Assembly (NCBI GenBank): GCA_032718475.1
Contig: JAUCBJ010000489.1
Span: 1-53,390, forward strand
Source: Nemertoderma westbladi
Taxonomy: Eukaryota > Xenacoelomorpha > Nemertodermatida > Nemertodermatidae
Direction of reading: 5' to 3'
Length of the DNA: 53,390 nucleotides
The position numbers were made by a program, and so were the translations under genes. Each line of letters starts with the position of its first letter. Positions within the stretch are counted from its first letter, which is position 1. Under the pieces are notes generated by a model. It searched no databases. It had not been told where the DNA came from and saw only the letters and a list, made by a program, of their open reading frames with translations. Shown piece after piece: positions 21,626 through 33,316 of this stretch.

Positions 21626-22255
21626 AAAGCAACATTAGCTAACCACAGAGCGATTACTGTGAAGACTGTTGTATGTGATTCCTCAAATCTAATTTCTCAC
21701 CTATAATAATTAATTAATATGTTATGGTAATGAATGTATTACGCAGGTTACAGTAGTTGCTCCTCAGGTAGACGTTTCCATCAAAACTCACAGCAGTAGC
21801 AGAGGGAGTAGTGTAGGCCTACCGGTACTTTGTACCTGCCTAAGTGAAAGTATAATTGATTAAACATCCGGATCTGAATCAATGGCTAGATGAGAGGTAT
21901 TTGAGACATTTGTTTGCACACCGGAAGGTTTGTAAGTGCCAATGGGAATGGTAAAATTATTTATCTCAATATTTCCAACAGTGACTTTGTTATATATTAT
22001 GAACAATTTACAATAATTTTGAATAATTATTTATTTTAATTTATTTTATTCGATTATATAAATTGGATTTAATTTAGAGAGTTGTAGAGGTCATGATGGG
22101 TTGTTTTCCCATATTGAGCAAGGTCATAATTCATTAGATAAATCTTTTACAAATTAAATAGAGGAGTTGAACAATACAACTAATTTGTAAATTAAACTAT
22201 TTATAATTACTTATTTTAATTTAAAAATAGAAACCGTTTTCTAAATTTCTCTGAA

Positions 22256-22735
22256 AGGAAAGGAAAGGAATGGAATGGAATGGAAAAGAAAGGAAAGGAA
22301 AGGAATGTAATGGAAAGGAGCGGAGCGGAGCGGAGCGGAACGGAACGGAACGGAACGGAACGGAACGGAACGGAACGGAACGGAACGGAACGGAACGGAA
22401 CGGAACGGAACGGAACGGAACGGAACGGAACGGAACGGAACGGAACGGAACGGAACGGAACGGAACGGAACGGAACGGAACGGAACGGAACGGAACGGAA
22501 CGGAACGGAACGGAACGGAACGGAACGGAACGGAACGGAACGGAACGGAACGGAACGGAACGGAACGGAACGGAACGGAACGGAACGGAACGGAACGGAA
22601 CGGAACGGAACGGAACGGAACGGAACGGAACGGAACAGAGCGGAACGGAACGGAACGGAACAGAGCGGAACGGAACGGAACGGAACGGAACGGAACGGAA
22701 CGGAACGGAATGGATCGGAATAGAAAGGAAAATCA
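22256..22735. repeat. (CGGAA)n pentanucleotide microsatellite
   Basis: The core from about 22320 to 22710 is near-perfect cggaa (about 75-80 copies). It is edged by older variants ggaaa, ggaat and ggagc. The repeat has no stops, so frames are open on both strands (NGTERNGTER on plus, RSVPFRSVPF on minus). It is not coding. Collapse or length error in assembly is likely. Confidence 0.95.
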
Positions 22736-23976
22736 AATAAATAATTATTTATACATTAAGAAAGTCACTTACAGTTTAATTCTATCGCTGCGAATTCACT
22801 TCTCCAACTCGAACGTCATTAGTCTGATTAACGACTATAAATTATTTGTTGGTAAATTTTCAACTAAATCACAGCTATCTGATGTATTAAAAAGTTCCCT
22901 TTATAGCGAATTTCTCAACTCTACACAGAATTTCAGACACACCCACACCGGATTGGTTAAGAAATAAATGCGCAGAGTTCAGATAGGGCAATTCTCCCAG
23001 CAGTGGATAACGTTTAGATTTGGGAGCTTTAAGCTGGGATTATAGATTGTTTGAATTCCAGTCCAGCTGTTCGTCGAAACATATCGCAAATATCACTTAG
23101 TAGAATTACTACAGTATACTACACCAAAGTAATGGAAAGTAAATCGACTGACATTTTCCTTAACTGATAAGATTCACGGATTTCCGAAATGATGCATTAA
23201 TGGTACAACCCTGTCTATATAAATGCTACGTCCAACCTCTTTATTGAATTTTCGATTGCTACCAAATACTATCAAGAATTCAATCGCTAGCGAACAGTAA
23301 GTTATCAGTGAGATCTTTACGGAAGTGGTTGCGTGTGGGAACTCTTGTACTATAAACAAATGTCGCCTGCGGAATTATGTATTGATTTGTATTGCCTTAA
23401 TCTGGATTATATTACCACGAGATGCTTCGAATCAGAATGAAAATTGCAATGTTTGAACTGTTCTGCGTAGTTTGTTTGATATTCCGAACTGTACGTACAG
23501 TAAAGGATATTGAAATCAATACAGAATGTTAGTCAGCTAACCAGTCACCCAAACTCTAGCTCTAGGCTCAGATCTATAAGTTGGAAAATATCATTATATT
23601 TCATGTTGAAATATAAGTGATTAAATTTTGATGGGATGAATGGATAGACCTACAGGTCATAAATATGTTGACGGTACTGTTTATTGGTCACTGTTCTCGA
23701 TATAAACTACATAACAACTACGTCATAACCAGAGAAAAGGACAATAACCGAGGAGCAATATAAGTATGGTGAAGTGGAATGTGAGTAGTTATAGACATAT
23801 AGGAGCGCTTACTACATGAGCAATGAGAAGTGTTTAGCAAACAATGAAAGTATCAACAATGTACAGCACGAGCAGGTTGAATGTTAGGAAGAGTAATGAA
23901 ATAATATTAACATGGCTATGTATTAGTAGGCCTACCAAATTACCTACCTACCAATTGTTACCTGTAAGACCTGTAC
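22736..23976. other. No gene seen
   Basis: This is AT-rich sequence with only short unconvincing frames. 23206-23250 (ctatataaatgctacgtcc) faintly resembles part of the inverted repeat at 6833, too weakly to call. Confidence 0.4.
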
Positions 23977-24240
23977 AAAACACATGTGTTAACTTTCGTT
24001 TATTGTTTTGGCACCCCCAACACGCTTCTGTAACCTGCTCCTTTACTAACCTGTAATTCTACAAAACGTAATGGCAATGGGGCATAACGCTCTTTGGGAC
24101 CTAACGCGACTTTACCACTTTGTTTTGTACAGGTCACAAAGAGCAGGTCCCATTGCCATTTATAGAAGCAGGTTATGGGAGCAGTTTACAGAGGCGTGTT
24201 TGGGGAAGCAAACAATAATTGAAAATTAACAAATGTTGCA
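23977..24240. mobile_element. MITE / short inverted-repeat element
   Basis: The left arm (23977-24050: gtacaaaacacatg... ttaactttcgtttattgttt...ctgtaacctgctcc) and the right arm (24160-24240) are imperfect inverted copies of about 70 bp. An inner pair (acaaaacg.. / ..tttgttttgtac) adds secondary structure. Related pieces occur at 30957-31078 and 168-260. Confidence 0.65.
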
Positions 24241-24480
24241 AGATTATGCAGGTCTTTATAATTGGGTCTGTGGTCTTTGTTTTGTAGTCACCCCTAATCG
24301 TATATCAGCAGTAATTTTTAATTATTGTTATTATTCAATCCATATAAGTTTACCTGTATAGTTGGTCTCACCTCTTTGGTAAAAGAGGCCATATGTCTCC
24401 TATAGCTGGAGTGATTGTGATATTATTAACCAGTTTATATGTTATCATCAACGTAGTTGAGAAAACCATTATGTGACTAT

Positions 24481-24758
24481 CGGATATTATACCATCACAA
24501 ACATCAACTCAATTTTACTTTGTCCACACCAATCTCACTATCAAACCCTAGACCAGGATTTCTATCCCCACGACAGAAGACCTGATACTCGGTATTCTGC
24601 AGAGTGAATCGTTTATCGGATATTATACCATCACAAACATCAACTCAATTTTACTTTGTCCACACCAATCTCACTATCAAACCCTAGACCAGGATTTCTA
24701 TCCCCACGACAGAACACCTGATACTCGGTATTCTGCAGAGTGAATCGTTTATCGGATA
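24481..24758 (+). repeat. 136-bp tandem duplication
   Basis: 24481-24616 and 24617-24752 are near-identical; I see one substitution (agaagacctg / agaacacctg). A third copy begins with cggata and stops. The near-identity indicates a recent event. 24760-26100 has no gene I can support. Confidence 0.9.
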
Positions 24759-26159
24759 AGATCCGCTAACAGTCACATGTATAATCTTTTATACCTTCCA
24801 GTAAGGTCCTTTGGGGTCGAACTAAACAAGATCATCCCAGCGAACTGAGGTTGTGTATAAAGATCGATATAGTATAGTTAGTAATTAGTAACTCTTTTAC
24901 ACACGCGACTTGTCTATAACTATAGAAATAGTTATAGATTATGTACAATGGTGAGAAGTAATGAACAATGTGTGAGCAAAAATGTGTTCGCATATAATGG
25001 AACCAACTATATGTGAAACGATGATACTAAAATGATGTTCATAATTTATGCATAAATATGAAACTTTATCTGATTCACATGCTCTAGTGATAGAGAATGT
25101 GAATTGGATCACTATCTCTTCGTATGGGGAATTGATCTTATATGTTTATCAGAACCTCAACAATGTATAAATCTGAGAATCAGTTCTTTAACAATACCCA
25201 CGAGAGCTAAATCGAGTCCGCAGTGAAGGTATAACGATAAAGAGAGTACTGCAGATATTACATAGTACCAGTAGTGTTACACTGCGGTATCTATATGCTA
25301 TACTCCATGTACAGAGATGATACCATATATCATATCCATACCTTAATACCATATATACCAATACCATATCTTAAGGTGGTGGGAATAGGGTCGTGTCCCC
25401 AAGGAAAATTATTATATTTCACAATAATTGTAAGAGTCTTGTTATGCACTGAGGATATGCATATGAAATGAAATCTCTAACTTGGATAAGATTGGAATTC
25501 TGAATATGAAATCGAATATTGATTCTGATTCTTGCAATGATATGCATGTATATGCAATTGTAAATAATTAATCTGGATTGGCCTATACCATCAGACAATT
25601 ATTGTACACCCTGAGGTGTTATACTTAGGAGGATTCCATTATTGAGTACCTAACCCTGGAGGATACTGACAGCACCCGTATTAACAATGGACTCTTCGAG
25701 TTAATCAAAAATTGGTAGATTGAACGTAAAATAATACCCTGGGGAAATACCAAATGTTCAGTAATGAACAAAATTAATGAAGTTGGATATTTTGTCTGTG
25801 AAAACTCTGGGGCTCTATAAAAATCGACGTACCAACATTAGGCCTTTAGGAAATGTATCTGATTTTATTTCATGCAAATATATGCATGCATGCAAATATA
25901 CATTTCCATAACAAATTGAAATTCCGAGGAATACACAACACCATCAAAACCAAAATCTCAAATTTCAACTTTGCAACGGCCACAAGAATACCTCAACTAT
26001 AGATTTGCCATGAAGATAAATAGGTGGAGTGATAAAAATAAATATCGATTGTAAATAATAATGCACTACCTCTCAAAAGATGGTAATGCACAAATGATTC
26101 TTATTGCTCCCAGAATCACTGGTCCTAATTTTGTCGACCCCAGTGGATGAAAGGCTTAT

Positions 26160-26232
26160 GGAATCTGGCAGGGCTGGAACCTACAACCAATAGATTGCAT
26201 GCTCGGCGTCCAACCAACTCAGCTACCCAGCC
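26160..26232 (-). mobile_element. tRNA-derived SINE head
   Basis: On the minus strand the segment reads ggctgggtagctgagttggt ... ggttccagccctgcc. It has a Pol III box A (TAGCTGAGTTGG) and a box B (GGTTCCAGCCC, imperfect). Both strands are open through it, but they only translate the tRNA-like sequence. It lies about 290 bp beyond the SUMF2-like stop codon, possibly in or near that transcript's 3' region. Confidence 0.6.
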
Positions 26233-26521
26233 TTTAGGACTTAAAATGGGGCATTTTGGTGATGACAAAATTCTAAGACACATATTGCATCTCATTCGAA
26301 CTACAATCATCGATATAGTGGATTATGTGACTCATAGCCCACTTCATAATAATTTCTTAAATATTTTTACTAATATTTACTGAATCTCATTTACCGCGCA
26401 TTGGTATTTATTATCTATTGCAGTCTTTCTTAGTTACACCGAAAAATTGAATTAAAAATATTAAATATAATTCGTAACAATTTTAATAACTAGTAAAACA
26501 TAAAGGAATTATTTCAGGCAA

Positions 26522-27922
26522 TTACAAATCGTCTCTAGTTTCTGGGAATCCCAATCGCTTTGCTTTCAGTTCGTCCATCGCACAACGGAAACCAACATTG
26601 TGGAAGGATTCAGCCGGTTTCGCTCCTTTCCTGGAGGTTATCCGTATCAGCTGGTTGACCTTGCCGTCGTAGGAATCCAGGTAGGAGCCCCCGCGTAGCA
26701 CGTACATATCCTTCTGCATACGGAGCGGTATGTCCTGTTCCCGGAATATCGACGAGGTCCACTCCCAGGTGTTACCGAGTAGATCGAACAGACCGTATTG
26801 GTTCTGCTGTTTATAATGATCCACTGGGGATAGACCTAGGTAGCCGTCCGCCAGAGTATTGTTGTGGGGGAAGGGACCCTGCCAGAGGTTGGTCCTAAAG
26901 AAATATTATTATTATTTGTTTAATACAAACACAATAAATAACTTTGGATTCAACGCAATTGTATTCACAGAAAGTCGGTACAATGGATAAAAGATTTATG
27001 AAAGGGAACATAAAGTCCGGGTACATACTGTCAATCTACCGCAGAACATGTTAATAAGACATTCACAAATTAATTGTTTTTATAAAATTAAAATACAATT
27101 TCAAAGTTTTTATAAAAATTATTAAATTATAAATATTTACGCATAGGAAATGATTATGATACATTATCATTTGTCGGGTGAGGGGGCGTGTAATAATATG
27201 AATTTTAAAATTTAATATTCCAAGGATTTCGAATAACTTCTTAAGTAATATAATATATATCGTCAAAATAGCAGAGCACATTAATTATGTATAAAATTCA
27301 ATAACCTAATAACACCCCAACGCACCTTATATGGAACATGGCTGTAACTTCTAAACAACCAATGCAATGGGGTCCTATATAACTTATGTAAAAACTTATA
27401 AAGTTTGTGTTATAAATTATGGAGTTTGTGGAGACTGGAGAATGAATGCCTTTCCAAAAAATTTAGAAAAAAATATGTGCTCTAATGCCCAACGCACCTT
27501 AAATGGAACATAGCTGTAACTTCTGAACAAACACTTTTATTGCAAAAGTGTAAAAGTAAAGTTTTTTTATTGGGCCATTTTGAGTTAGTTTCCAAAATAT
27601 GAAACATTTTTGACATGGAGAAGTAGGGGTGGGCGTTAGACGGTTAATCAAACCTGTTAGTTTTCGGGTTAGATCCCCAAGGATACGGGAGTTCTTCTTT
27701 GCCACCCCTGGCTGCACATTCCCATTCCAACTCACTGGGTAACCTCTTCTTCATCCAGGAACAATAGGCCAGAGCGTCGTTCCAAGTTATATGAACAACC
27801 GGTTCCTTCATGCGACCTGATCGAAAATACAAACAATAAGTTATTGACACTGATTTACCGCGCGATGATGGATGCATTAGCAAATTACTGGTCTCTCGGG
27901 GATAGTTTTTGTACCAATACAT
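26522..27922 (-). CDS. SUMF2: SUMF2-like protein, 3' exons (partial)
   Basis: Three minus-strand exons give about 199 C-terminal residues of a sulfatase-modifying-factor (formylglycine-generating-enzyme) domain, an ER-lumen family. Exons: 27859-27922 (less certain), 27654-27816 and 26522-26894 with stop TAA. Junctions agree in phase: cgcg|gtaaat...gatcag|gtcg and aacag|gttt...tttag|gacc. Core motifs are [66 protein letters not shown] and [14 protein letters not shown]1 carries its catalytic cysteine pair after the RGGSY segment. Here that stretch reads [20 protein letters not shown] without cysteine, so it fits SUMF2, which lacks formylglycine-generating activity. Upstream exons (start, signal peptide, N-terminal half) were not found. 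They may lie beyond the LINE and minisatellite, or be lost. Confidence 0.8.
26895..27653 (-). other. Intron of the SUMF2-like gene with a direct repeat
   Basis: A 759-bp intron with GT at 27651-27653 and AG at 26895-26896 (minus strand). A 40-bp block, cccaacgcaccttatatgga...gctgtaacttct, occurs at about 27315 and again at about 27487. The rest is AT-rich. Confidence 0.65.
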
Positions 27923-28914
27923 CTACTGTACTTGGGAAGGAATACACTCCACCACAACAGATAAATTCTCAACTGACCAAAACGCACAGAGTTGAGAAAA
28001 GACGCAGTTGAGGCACAGAAACCATTGTTTTCTGAACCTAAACAGTTTCCCAAATATTACTTTAAATTTGGATACAGACACTTCATTTCATTTCATTTGT
28101 TTTTTTTATCATTTAAAATGATATTGTTTAATATACAGGCACAGATATGGCTGAAGTAAAAAAGGCTGAAGGAGCCTGAATAAATTAGAGTTCATGGAAC
28201 CTTAACCCTAACCTTATTCAGTAATACGCCTATGTTTGGTAGTGAAACCTGATTGACTTGAGTCATAACAACCTCTAATAAAGTCCGCATTGATTTTGTC
28301 CGTAGTAGTAGGATGGCCATGCGAGATTACATTTCTTAGGGTCCGTCTGTCATACCTGTGTCCGAGGAGGGAAATTATGGAAGGCAGGGGGTGGTCCATG
28401 GCAGCTCGTCTGTAAGTATTTCCCAAGCCTACATAATATTTCTTTCCATTCTTCCATATTAGAGCAAGGCGGGTCGACTGTTGCAATTTTTACATACCAT
28501 CCAACTTAGAGAAGGCCGCGGATGATTTTGGTGCTCAAACTCAAGCATTCGCTTTGAGATTGGTTTCCAATTAAGAATTTGATGTAATATAATAAATATC
28601 GTTTGCACAGCGATTCCATTCCATGCTTTAAAGATAGTGTCAACTTTATACCACCTCACTGTTCATCAATTCTTATGGAAGGCATTATTGGATATTGCAG
28701 ATATAATTTGTATAATTTGGGAGTAAGCACTCATTGGGTTACTGTGAAATGTTTGACCCAGTGAGTGGGCTTCTGGAATGAGGGTCCCGTCAGATTCCAT
28801 GTTTAGTGGTCAATACACAGTACGATTTGCTGCAACTAAAATCCAGTTAAAATTGGTAGGTTCCATTTTTAGGTTTACCCTGTCCATTTCTGCTTTGAAT
28901 ATCGCTTTGAATAA
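27923..28914. other. No assured gene; possible LINE 3' remnant
   Basis: Minus-strand frames at 28214-28486 and 28459-28659 overlap and read as possibly one decayed coding stretch (ISKRMLEFEHQNHPRP, LGHRYDRRTLRN). They lie directly downstream of an RT remnant on the same strand, so a LINE tail is plausible. I cannot identify a domain. Confidence 0.25.
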
Positions 28915-29303
28915 TCAGTTTTAATATTTCTTCTTTGCTGCATCCAAGACGGAGTACATCACCCGCATAGCAGATTGCACCCATCCATATATGGAGTATA
29001 ACCTGCACCGTAGATTACTAATTTTCCAGTTTCCCAATTGAATCTTTGAGGTATAGGTTGTAGAATATGGGTGAGAGCAGAGACCCTTGTTTAACTTCAA
29101 GTGTGGTATGAATGCCTTTTTCCAACACCGAATCACGAAATTTAAAAAATAACGTACTGGTACTGTAATAGTGAATTAATGAGAGGCAATGAAGGGATAG
29201 GTTGGTACATAAATACTGATTGACGAGTTTGCCTATGCATCTCCAGGCACTGCATCACCATGGCAACCACAAGGTCTGCACCAACTCCTTTTTGGTATCC
29301 ATA
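28915..29303 (-). pseudogene. LINE reverse transcriptase fragment, decayed
   Basis: The minus strand encodes in order QYGYQKGVGAD (29300-29262), then after a gap VKQGSLLSPIFYNLYLKDSI (about 29097-29035), then CYAGDVLRLGCSKEEILKL (about 28975-28915). These match RT motifs of non-LTR retrotransposons: the FGYQKG segment, the QG..LSP box and the Y-x-D-D catalytic box with its first Asp mutated to Gly. Stops and frame changes separate them, and much of the palm is deleted. It is a dead 5'- and internally truncated copy. It differs in sequence from the RTE-like LINE at 38584-40619. Confidence 0.6.
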
Positions 29304-29429
29304 CTGTGAGGTGTGGGGATCTATGTTTTGGCATGATGTAGTTCTTAAGAAGTACCGCTTTGGGGTTCATAAAAAGGTGTTGAGTATAAAACGCATTACA
29401 TCTGATTTCATGGTTTTGGGGGAAAGTGG

Positions 29430-30830
29430 CGCTGTACCTTACTTCACCTGCGCCCTTGCTTTACACTGTACCTTGCTCCACCTGCGTCCTTGCTGTACGC
29501 TCTACCTTGTTGCACCTGCGTCCTTGCTGTACGCTGTACCTTGCTCCACCTGCGTCCTTGCTGTACGCTCTACCTTGTTGCACCTGCGTCCTTGCTGTAC
29601 GCTGTACCTTGCTCCACCTGCGTCCTTGCTGTACGCTCTACCTTGTTGCACATGCGTCCTTGCTGTACGCTCTACCTTGTTGCACCTGCGTCGTTGCTTT
29701 ACGCTCTACCTTGTTGCACCTGCATCCTTGATGTACGCTGTACCTTGTTGCACCTGCGTCCTTGCTTTACGCTGTACCTTGCTCCACCTGCGTCTTTGCT
29801 GTACGATGTACCTTGCTCCACCTGCGTCCTTGCTTTACGCTCTACCTTGTTGCACCTGCATCCTTGATGTACGCTGTACCTTGTTGCACCTGCGTCCTTG
29901 CTTTACGCTGTACCTTGTTGCACCTGCGTCCTTGCTTTACGCTGTACCTTGCTCCACCTGCGTCCTTGCTGTACGCTCTACCTTGTTGCACCTGCGTCCT
30001 TGCTGTGCGCTGTACCTTGCTGCACCTGCGTCCTTGTTGTGCGCTGTACCTTGCAGCACCTGCGGGCTTGTTGTGCGCTGTACCTTGCTGCACCTGCGTC
30101 CTTGCTGTACGCCCTACCTTGCTGCACCTGCGTCCTTGCTGTGCGCTGTACCTTGCTGCACCTGCGTCCTTGTTGTGCGCTGTACCTTGCAGCACCTGCG
30201 GGCTTGTTGTGCGCTGTACCTTGCTGCACCTGCATCCTTGCTGTGCGCTGAACCTTGTACGCTGTACCTTGCAGCATTTGCGTCCTTGCTGTACGCTGTA
30301 CCTTGCTGCACCTGCGTCCTTGTTGTGCGCTGTACCTTGCTGCACCTGCGTCCTTGCTGTACGCCCTACCTTGCTGCACCTGCGTCCTTGCTGTGCGCTG
30401 TACCTTGCTGCACCTGCATCCTTGCTGTGCGCTGTACCTTGCTGCACCTGCGTCCTTGCTGTACCCTTTACCTTGTTGCACCTGCGTCATTGCTGTGCGC
30501 TGTACCTTGTACGCTGTACCTTGCTGCACCTGCGTCCTTGTTGTGCGCTGTACCTTGCAGCACCTGCGGGCTTGTTGTGCGCTGTACCTTGCTGCACCTG
30601 CATCCTTGCTGTGCGCTGAACCTTGTACGCTGTACCTTGCAGCATTTGCGTCCTTGCTGTACGCTGTACCTTGCTACAGCTGCCACCTTGCTGCTGCACC
30701 TGTGTCCTTGCTGTGCGCTGTACATTGCTGCACCTGCGTCCTTGTTGTGCGCTGTACCTTGCTGCACCTGCGTCCTTGTTGTGCGCTGTACCTTGCAGCA
30801 CCTGCGTCCTTGTTGTGTGCTGTACCTTGT
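29430..30830 (+). repeat. 34-bp minisatellite, about 41 copies
   Basis: The unit is accttgctgcacctgcgtcc ttgctgtacgctgt, with t/c and gtac/gtgc variants and gcagcacctgcgggc forms. Since 34 is not a multiple of 3, each plus-strand frame cycles through all three readings with no stop. A frame from 29260 to 30900 stays open for 546 codons, and several minus frames are open too. Higher-order structure is visible: blocks around 30040-30290 recur near 30520-30665. I judge it non-coding. Confidence 0.9.
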
Positions 30831-30956
30831 ATTACACCATATTTCAATCAATTTATATTTTTTCTTGGTTTATTTGATTATGAACTCAATTATCCAGTGA
30901 AATTTCTTAGTTTAAAAAAGGGTCAGTACAGAACAAACACCCAAGACCCAAAGACA

Positions 30957-31078
30957 CAAGACCTGTACAAAACAAAGAGGTAAAATCGCGTTAGGTCCCA
31001 ATGCCATTAGGAGCAGGTTACAGAGGCGTATTGTGGGAACCAAAACAATAAACGAAAGTTAACTCATGTGTTTTGTTC
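30957..31078. repeat. Partial copy of the 23977-24240 MITE
   Basis: The segment acctgtacaaaacaaagagg ... aggagcaggttacagaggcgt ... caaaacaataaacgaaagtt..aactcatgtg matches one half of that element. Confidence 0.6.
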
Positions 31079-32040
31079 ACAGCAAACCAAACCTCGCGTC
31101 TAATTACTATTCCAATGACTAGCGATTCATTGAACTATGCATTTACATAGTTACCAATTTCGTTTCCAGAGCAACGGAATTTGTCTAATCATTTAATCAG
31201 TTTCATATTACCATTTAGATGGTACAATATTATAGAAAACTTATAAACCAAAATTGTCGACAAAACGAGGGAATTTAACACATCCCGTCAGATTTGTCGA
31301 CCTCAAAACCCTCGTTCCCAAAAGTCATAAACTATTGTGGTTTTTAAACTTTTGTTTCTGTTTCGTTTTTAAACGTTTTAAATTAATTAATTGCACCTAA
31401 AATCAATAGAACAATCCCTATTTCATTATGTGTAAATCTCCGTAAAGATTTGTTGAAATTTATTAAATTTCCTTGTAGTGAAATTGTCTAATTTTTAGCA
31501 CTCAGTCAGTTGCCATAATATATATAATTTTTATTATATGGGGCAGTTCTAGTTCCCGAGATACCGGCGTAGCAAATAATGTGATGCGTTGTCACTGTAA
31601 ATCTTATTCCATTCGCATTGAATCACAGCTTATTAATAAAACTATTCTGGAACATCACTATTCGGATCCTTATTCTCCCTTATTCTGCCTTTTGTCTGTC
31701 TTGAATTTTGCCTTTTTTTTTTAGAATTTCCAGCAATATATATATGATCCACCCTATATAGGTTTTGGAGCTTGGTGCATGTGCATCTATATATCCATAG
31801 TTACTCACAAAAAAACTTTTAGCACTTTTGTCACTTTTTCCACGATTTTTTCACTAAGCAACTCCAATTGTAGAACGCACAATGCAATAAATATGTAGCT
31901 CATAAAATAATTTCTATGTAGAAGTTAATAATGCTTCTACAGTATGCTTGTAGCATCACAGCTACTAGAAGTACAATCAAAATCTTCGATTAGTGCATAG
32001 AGATTCATTTATAACTACAGAATTTTCCTTCGACTCTCAC
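31079..32040. other. No gene seen
   Basis: AT-rich sequence between the MITE fragment and the tRNA gene. A short inverted pair (tgtcgacaaaacgaggg / ccctcgtt near 31255-31318) is the only structure noted. Confidence 0.4.
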
Positions 32041-32112
32041 GCCTGGATAGTATAGTGGTTAGTACTTTGCGTTGTGGCCGCAAAAACCCCGGCTCGAATC
32101 CGGGTCCAGGCA
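32041..32112 (+). tRNA. tRNA-His (anticodon GUG)
   Basis: A complete cloverleaf. Acceptor GCCTGGA (32041-32047) pairs with TCCAGGC (32105-32111), discriminator A at 32112. The D-arm contains box A tagtatagtgg. The anticodon stem TTGCG/CGCAA (32067-32071 / 32079-32083) encloses loop TTGTGGC with anticodon GTG at 32074-32076. Box B is ggctcgaatcc. There is no intron and no encoded CCA, as expected for a nuclear eukaryotic tRNA. The DNA-encoded -1 G typical of bacteria is absent, consistent with post-transcriptional G addition in eukaryotes. Confidence 0.95.
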
Positions 32113-32115
32113 ATG

Positions 32116-32121
32116 TTTTTT
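32116..32121 (+). terminator. RNA polymerase III terminator (T6)
   Basis: Six T residues begin four bases after the tRNA discriminator base, the usual Pol III stop signal. Confidence 0.85.
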
Positions 32122-33121
32122 CGTCAGCGATAATACAATTATTTCGTTGTATTTCCTTTTTATAATAATTTATTATTAAAACTTTTAACGATTCGAAAAA
32201 ATATTCGATAATATTTTAATTTCATAACCTAACCGGAATGATGAGATTCCTGTAAATGATTCAAAAAGAGGCAAACAATTGCAATTAAATGTTATAAAAT
32301 GCAAAGTTGATTCTACCGTTCCGCGTCGCGTTTAGAATAAATATCGTGTTGTTATTTCACTCGCTGTCGCTCGGGAAACAAAATCACTAGTGTAGTGCCG
32401 TAACTAAAGTGATATTGTATGAACAATGACGTATATAGTTAGTCTTCATGTCTCTCCTCACCTGTAATGTTTGACTCGCGACCCTCAGGGTGTCTGTAAT
32501 CTGCACCGTAAACTTTCACCAGATATTCCTCACCATTCTTCCGTTCCACTATATATTCTTCCTCCCTGTATTTCCTCCCTTTTCGTTTTCCGGTCGGTTT
32601 TAAAATTGTTTCTGAAACTGAATATGAAAGGAAACCAACTTATAAGAGATACTTTACTATGTAGGCCTACTGTACTGCGCAAATACATTAATTATTTTTG
32701 GAATGAAATGGAATAAATACTTGGGTATCTCCGGGAGTGGAGAGTTGGTAGGGCGGGTTGAGGGTCGCCAAGTCCCTCAACAACACCACTTTCCTCAGGA
32801 GTGTGGGAGAGGTTAATTGGTTCAGCAAAAGAGACAAATAATAGCGGTTACACGGAACATATGTCATAAAGAAGACACACTAGCAACAATGAATAGTGGG
32901 CCTATATGCGCCGATAGTGATGACCCGGAGTCATATGAGGTACTTATGAGGTAGCTACGCCGAGCCACCAGCTACTGCGTAGGCCTGTACAGGTACTGAC
33001 ACGGTAGTTATTTGATGACAGAGATTCCTAGTCCAAACGGACGTGGAAAGTAGCTCAGAAAGTTTCAAGATTATTCTGTAAGAGGTAGAGTAGTATAACT
33101 ACTCTACATAAAATACAGAAA
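32122..33121. other. No gene seen
   Basis: No frame here is convincing. 32720-32825 is GC-richer (ggtagggcgggttgagg) but unassigned. The end of the stretch leads into a retroelement scrap and may be degraded pol. Confidence 0.35.
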
Positions 33122-33316
33122 TTGCGTACCGGGAAACGAGACCTCAGAGTATACGACGTGGTGTTGGTAACGAACTATACTAAAGAAGTTCAATTGGATA
33201 CTCGCAAGAGTAGTGTAACGAAACTAAGAAGAGACGGACACATCAGGACAGTAGAACTGAGAACTGTGAAGAGAGACAAGAAAACCATTCTGAGACCAAT
33301 AAACAAAATCAATTAA
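33122..33316 (+). pseudogene. BEL/Pao integrase C-terminal scrap
   Basis: About 64 residues ending at a TAA: VYDVVLVTN, then VTKLRRDGHIRTVELRT, then ILRPINKIN. This is the order found in the small C-terminal domain after integrase in BEL/Pao polyproteins (a D-V-V-L-V start, R-D-G-x-I-R-T-V centre and R-P-I end). No integrase core precedes it. It may be the tail of another copy, or of the element whose Gag ends at 19684, 13.4 kb upstream on the same strand. Confidence 0.5.

Noticed and set aside
22221-22740. Frames of up to 171 codons on both strands
   Set aside because: They lie entirely within the CGGAA microsatellite, which contains no stop in several frames.
26125-26383. Overlapping frames on both strands
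   Set aside because: They translate a tRNA-derived SINE.
29260-30900. 546-codon Cys/Leu-rich frame and its relatives
   Set aside because: The 34-bp unit is read in rotating frames; overlapping frames on both strands are equally open, so there is no coding signal.
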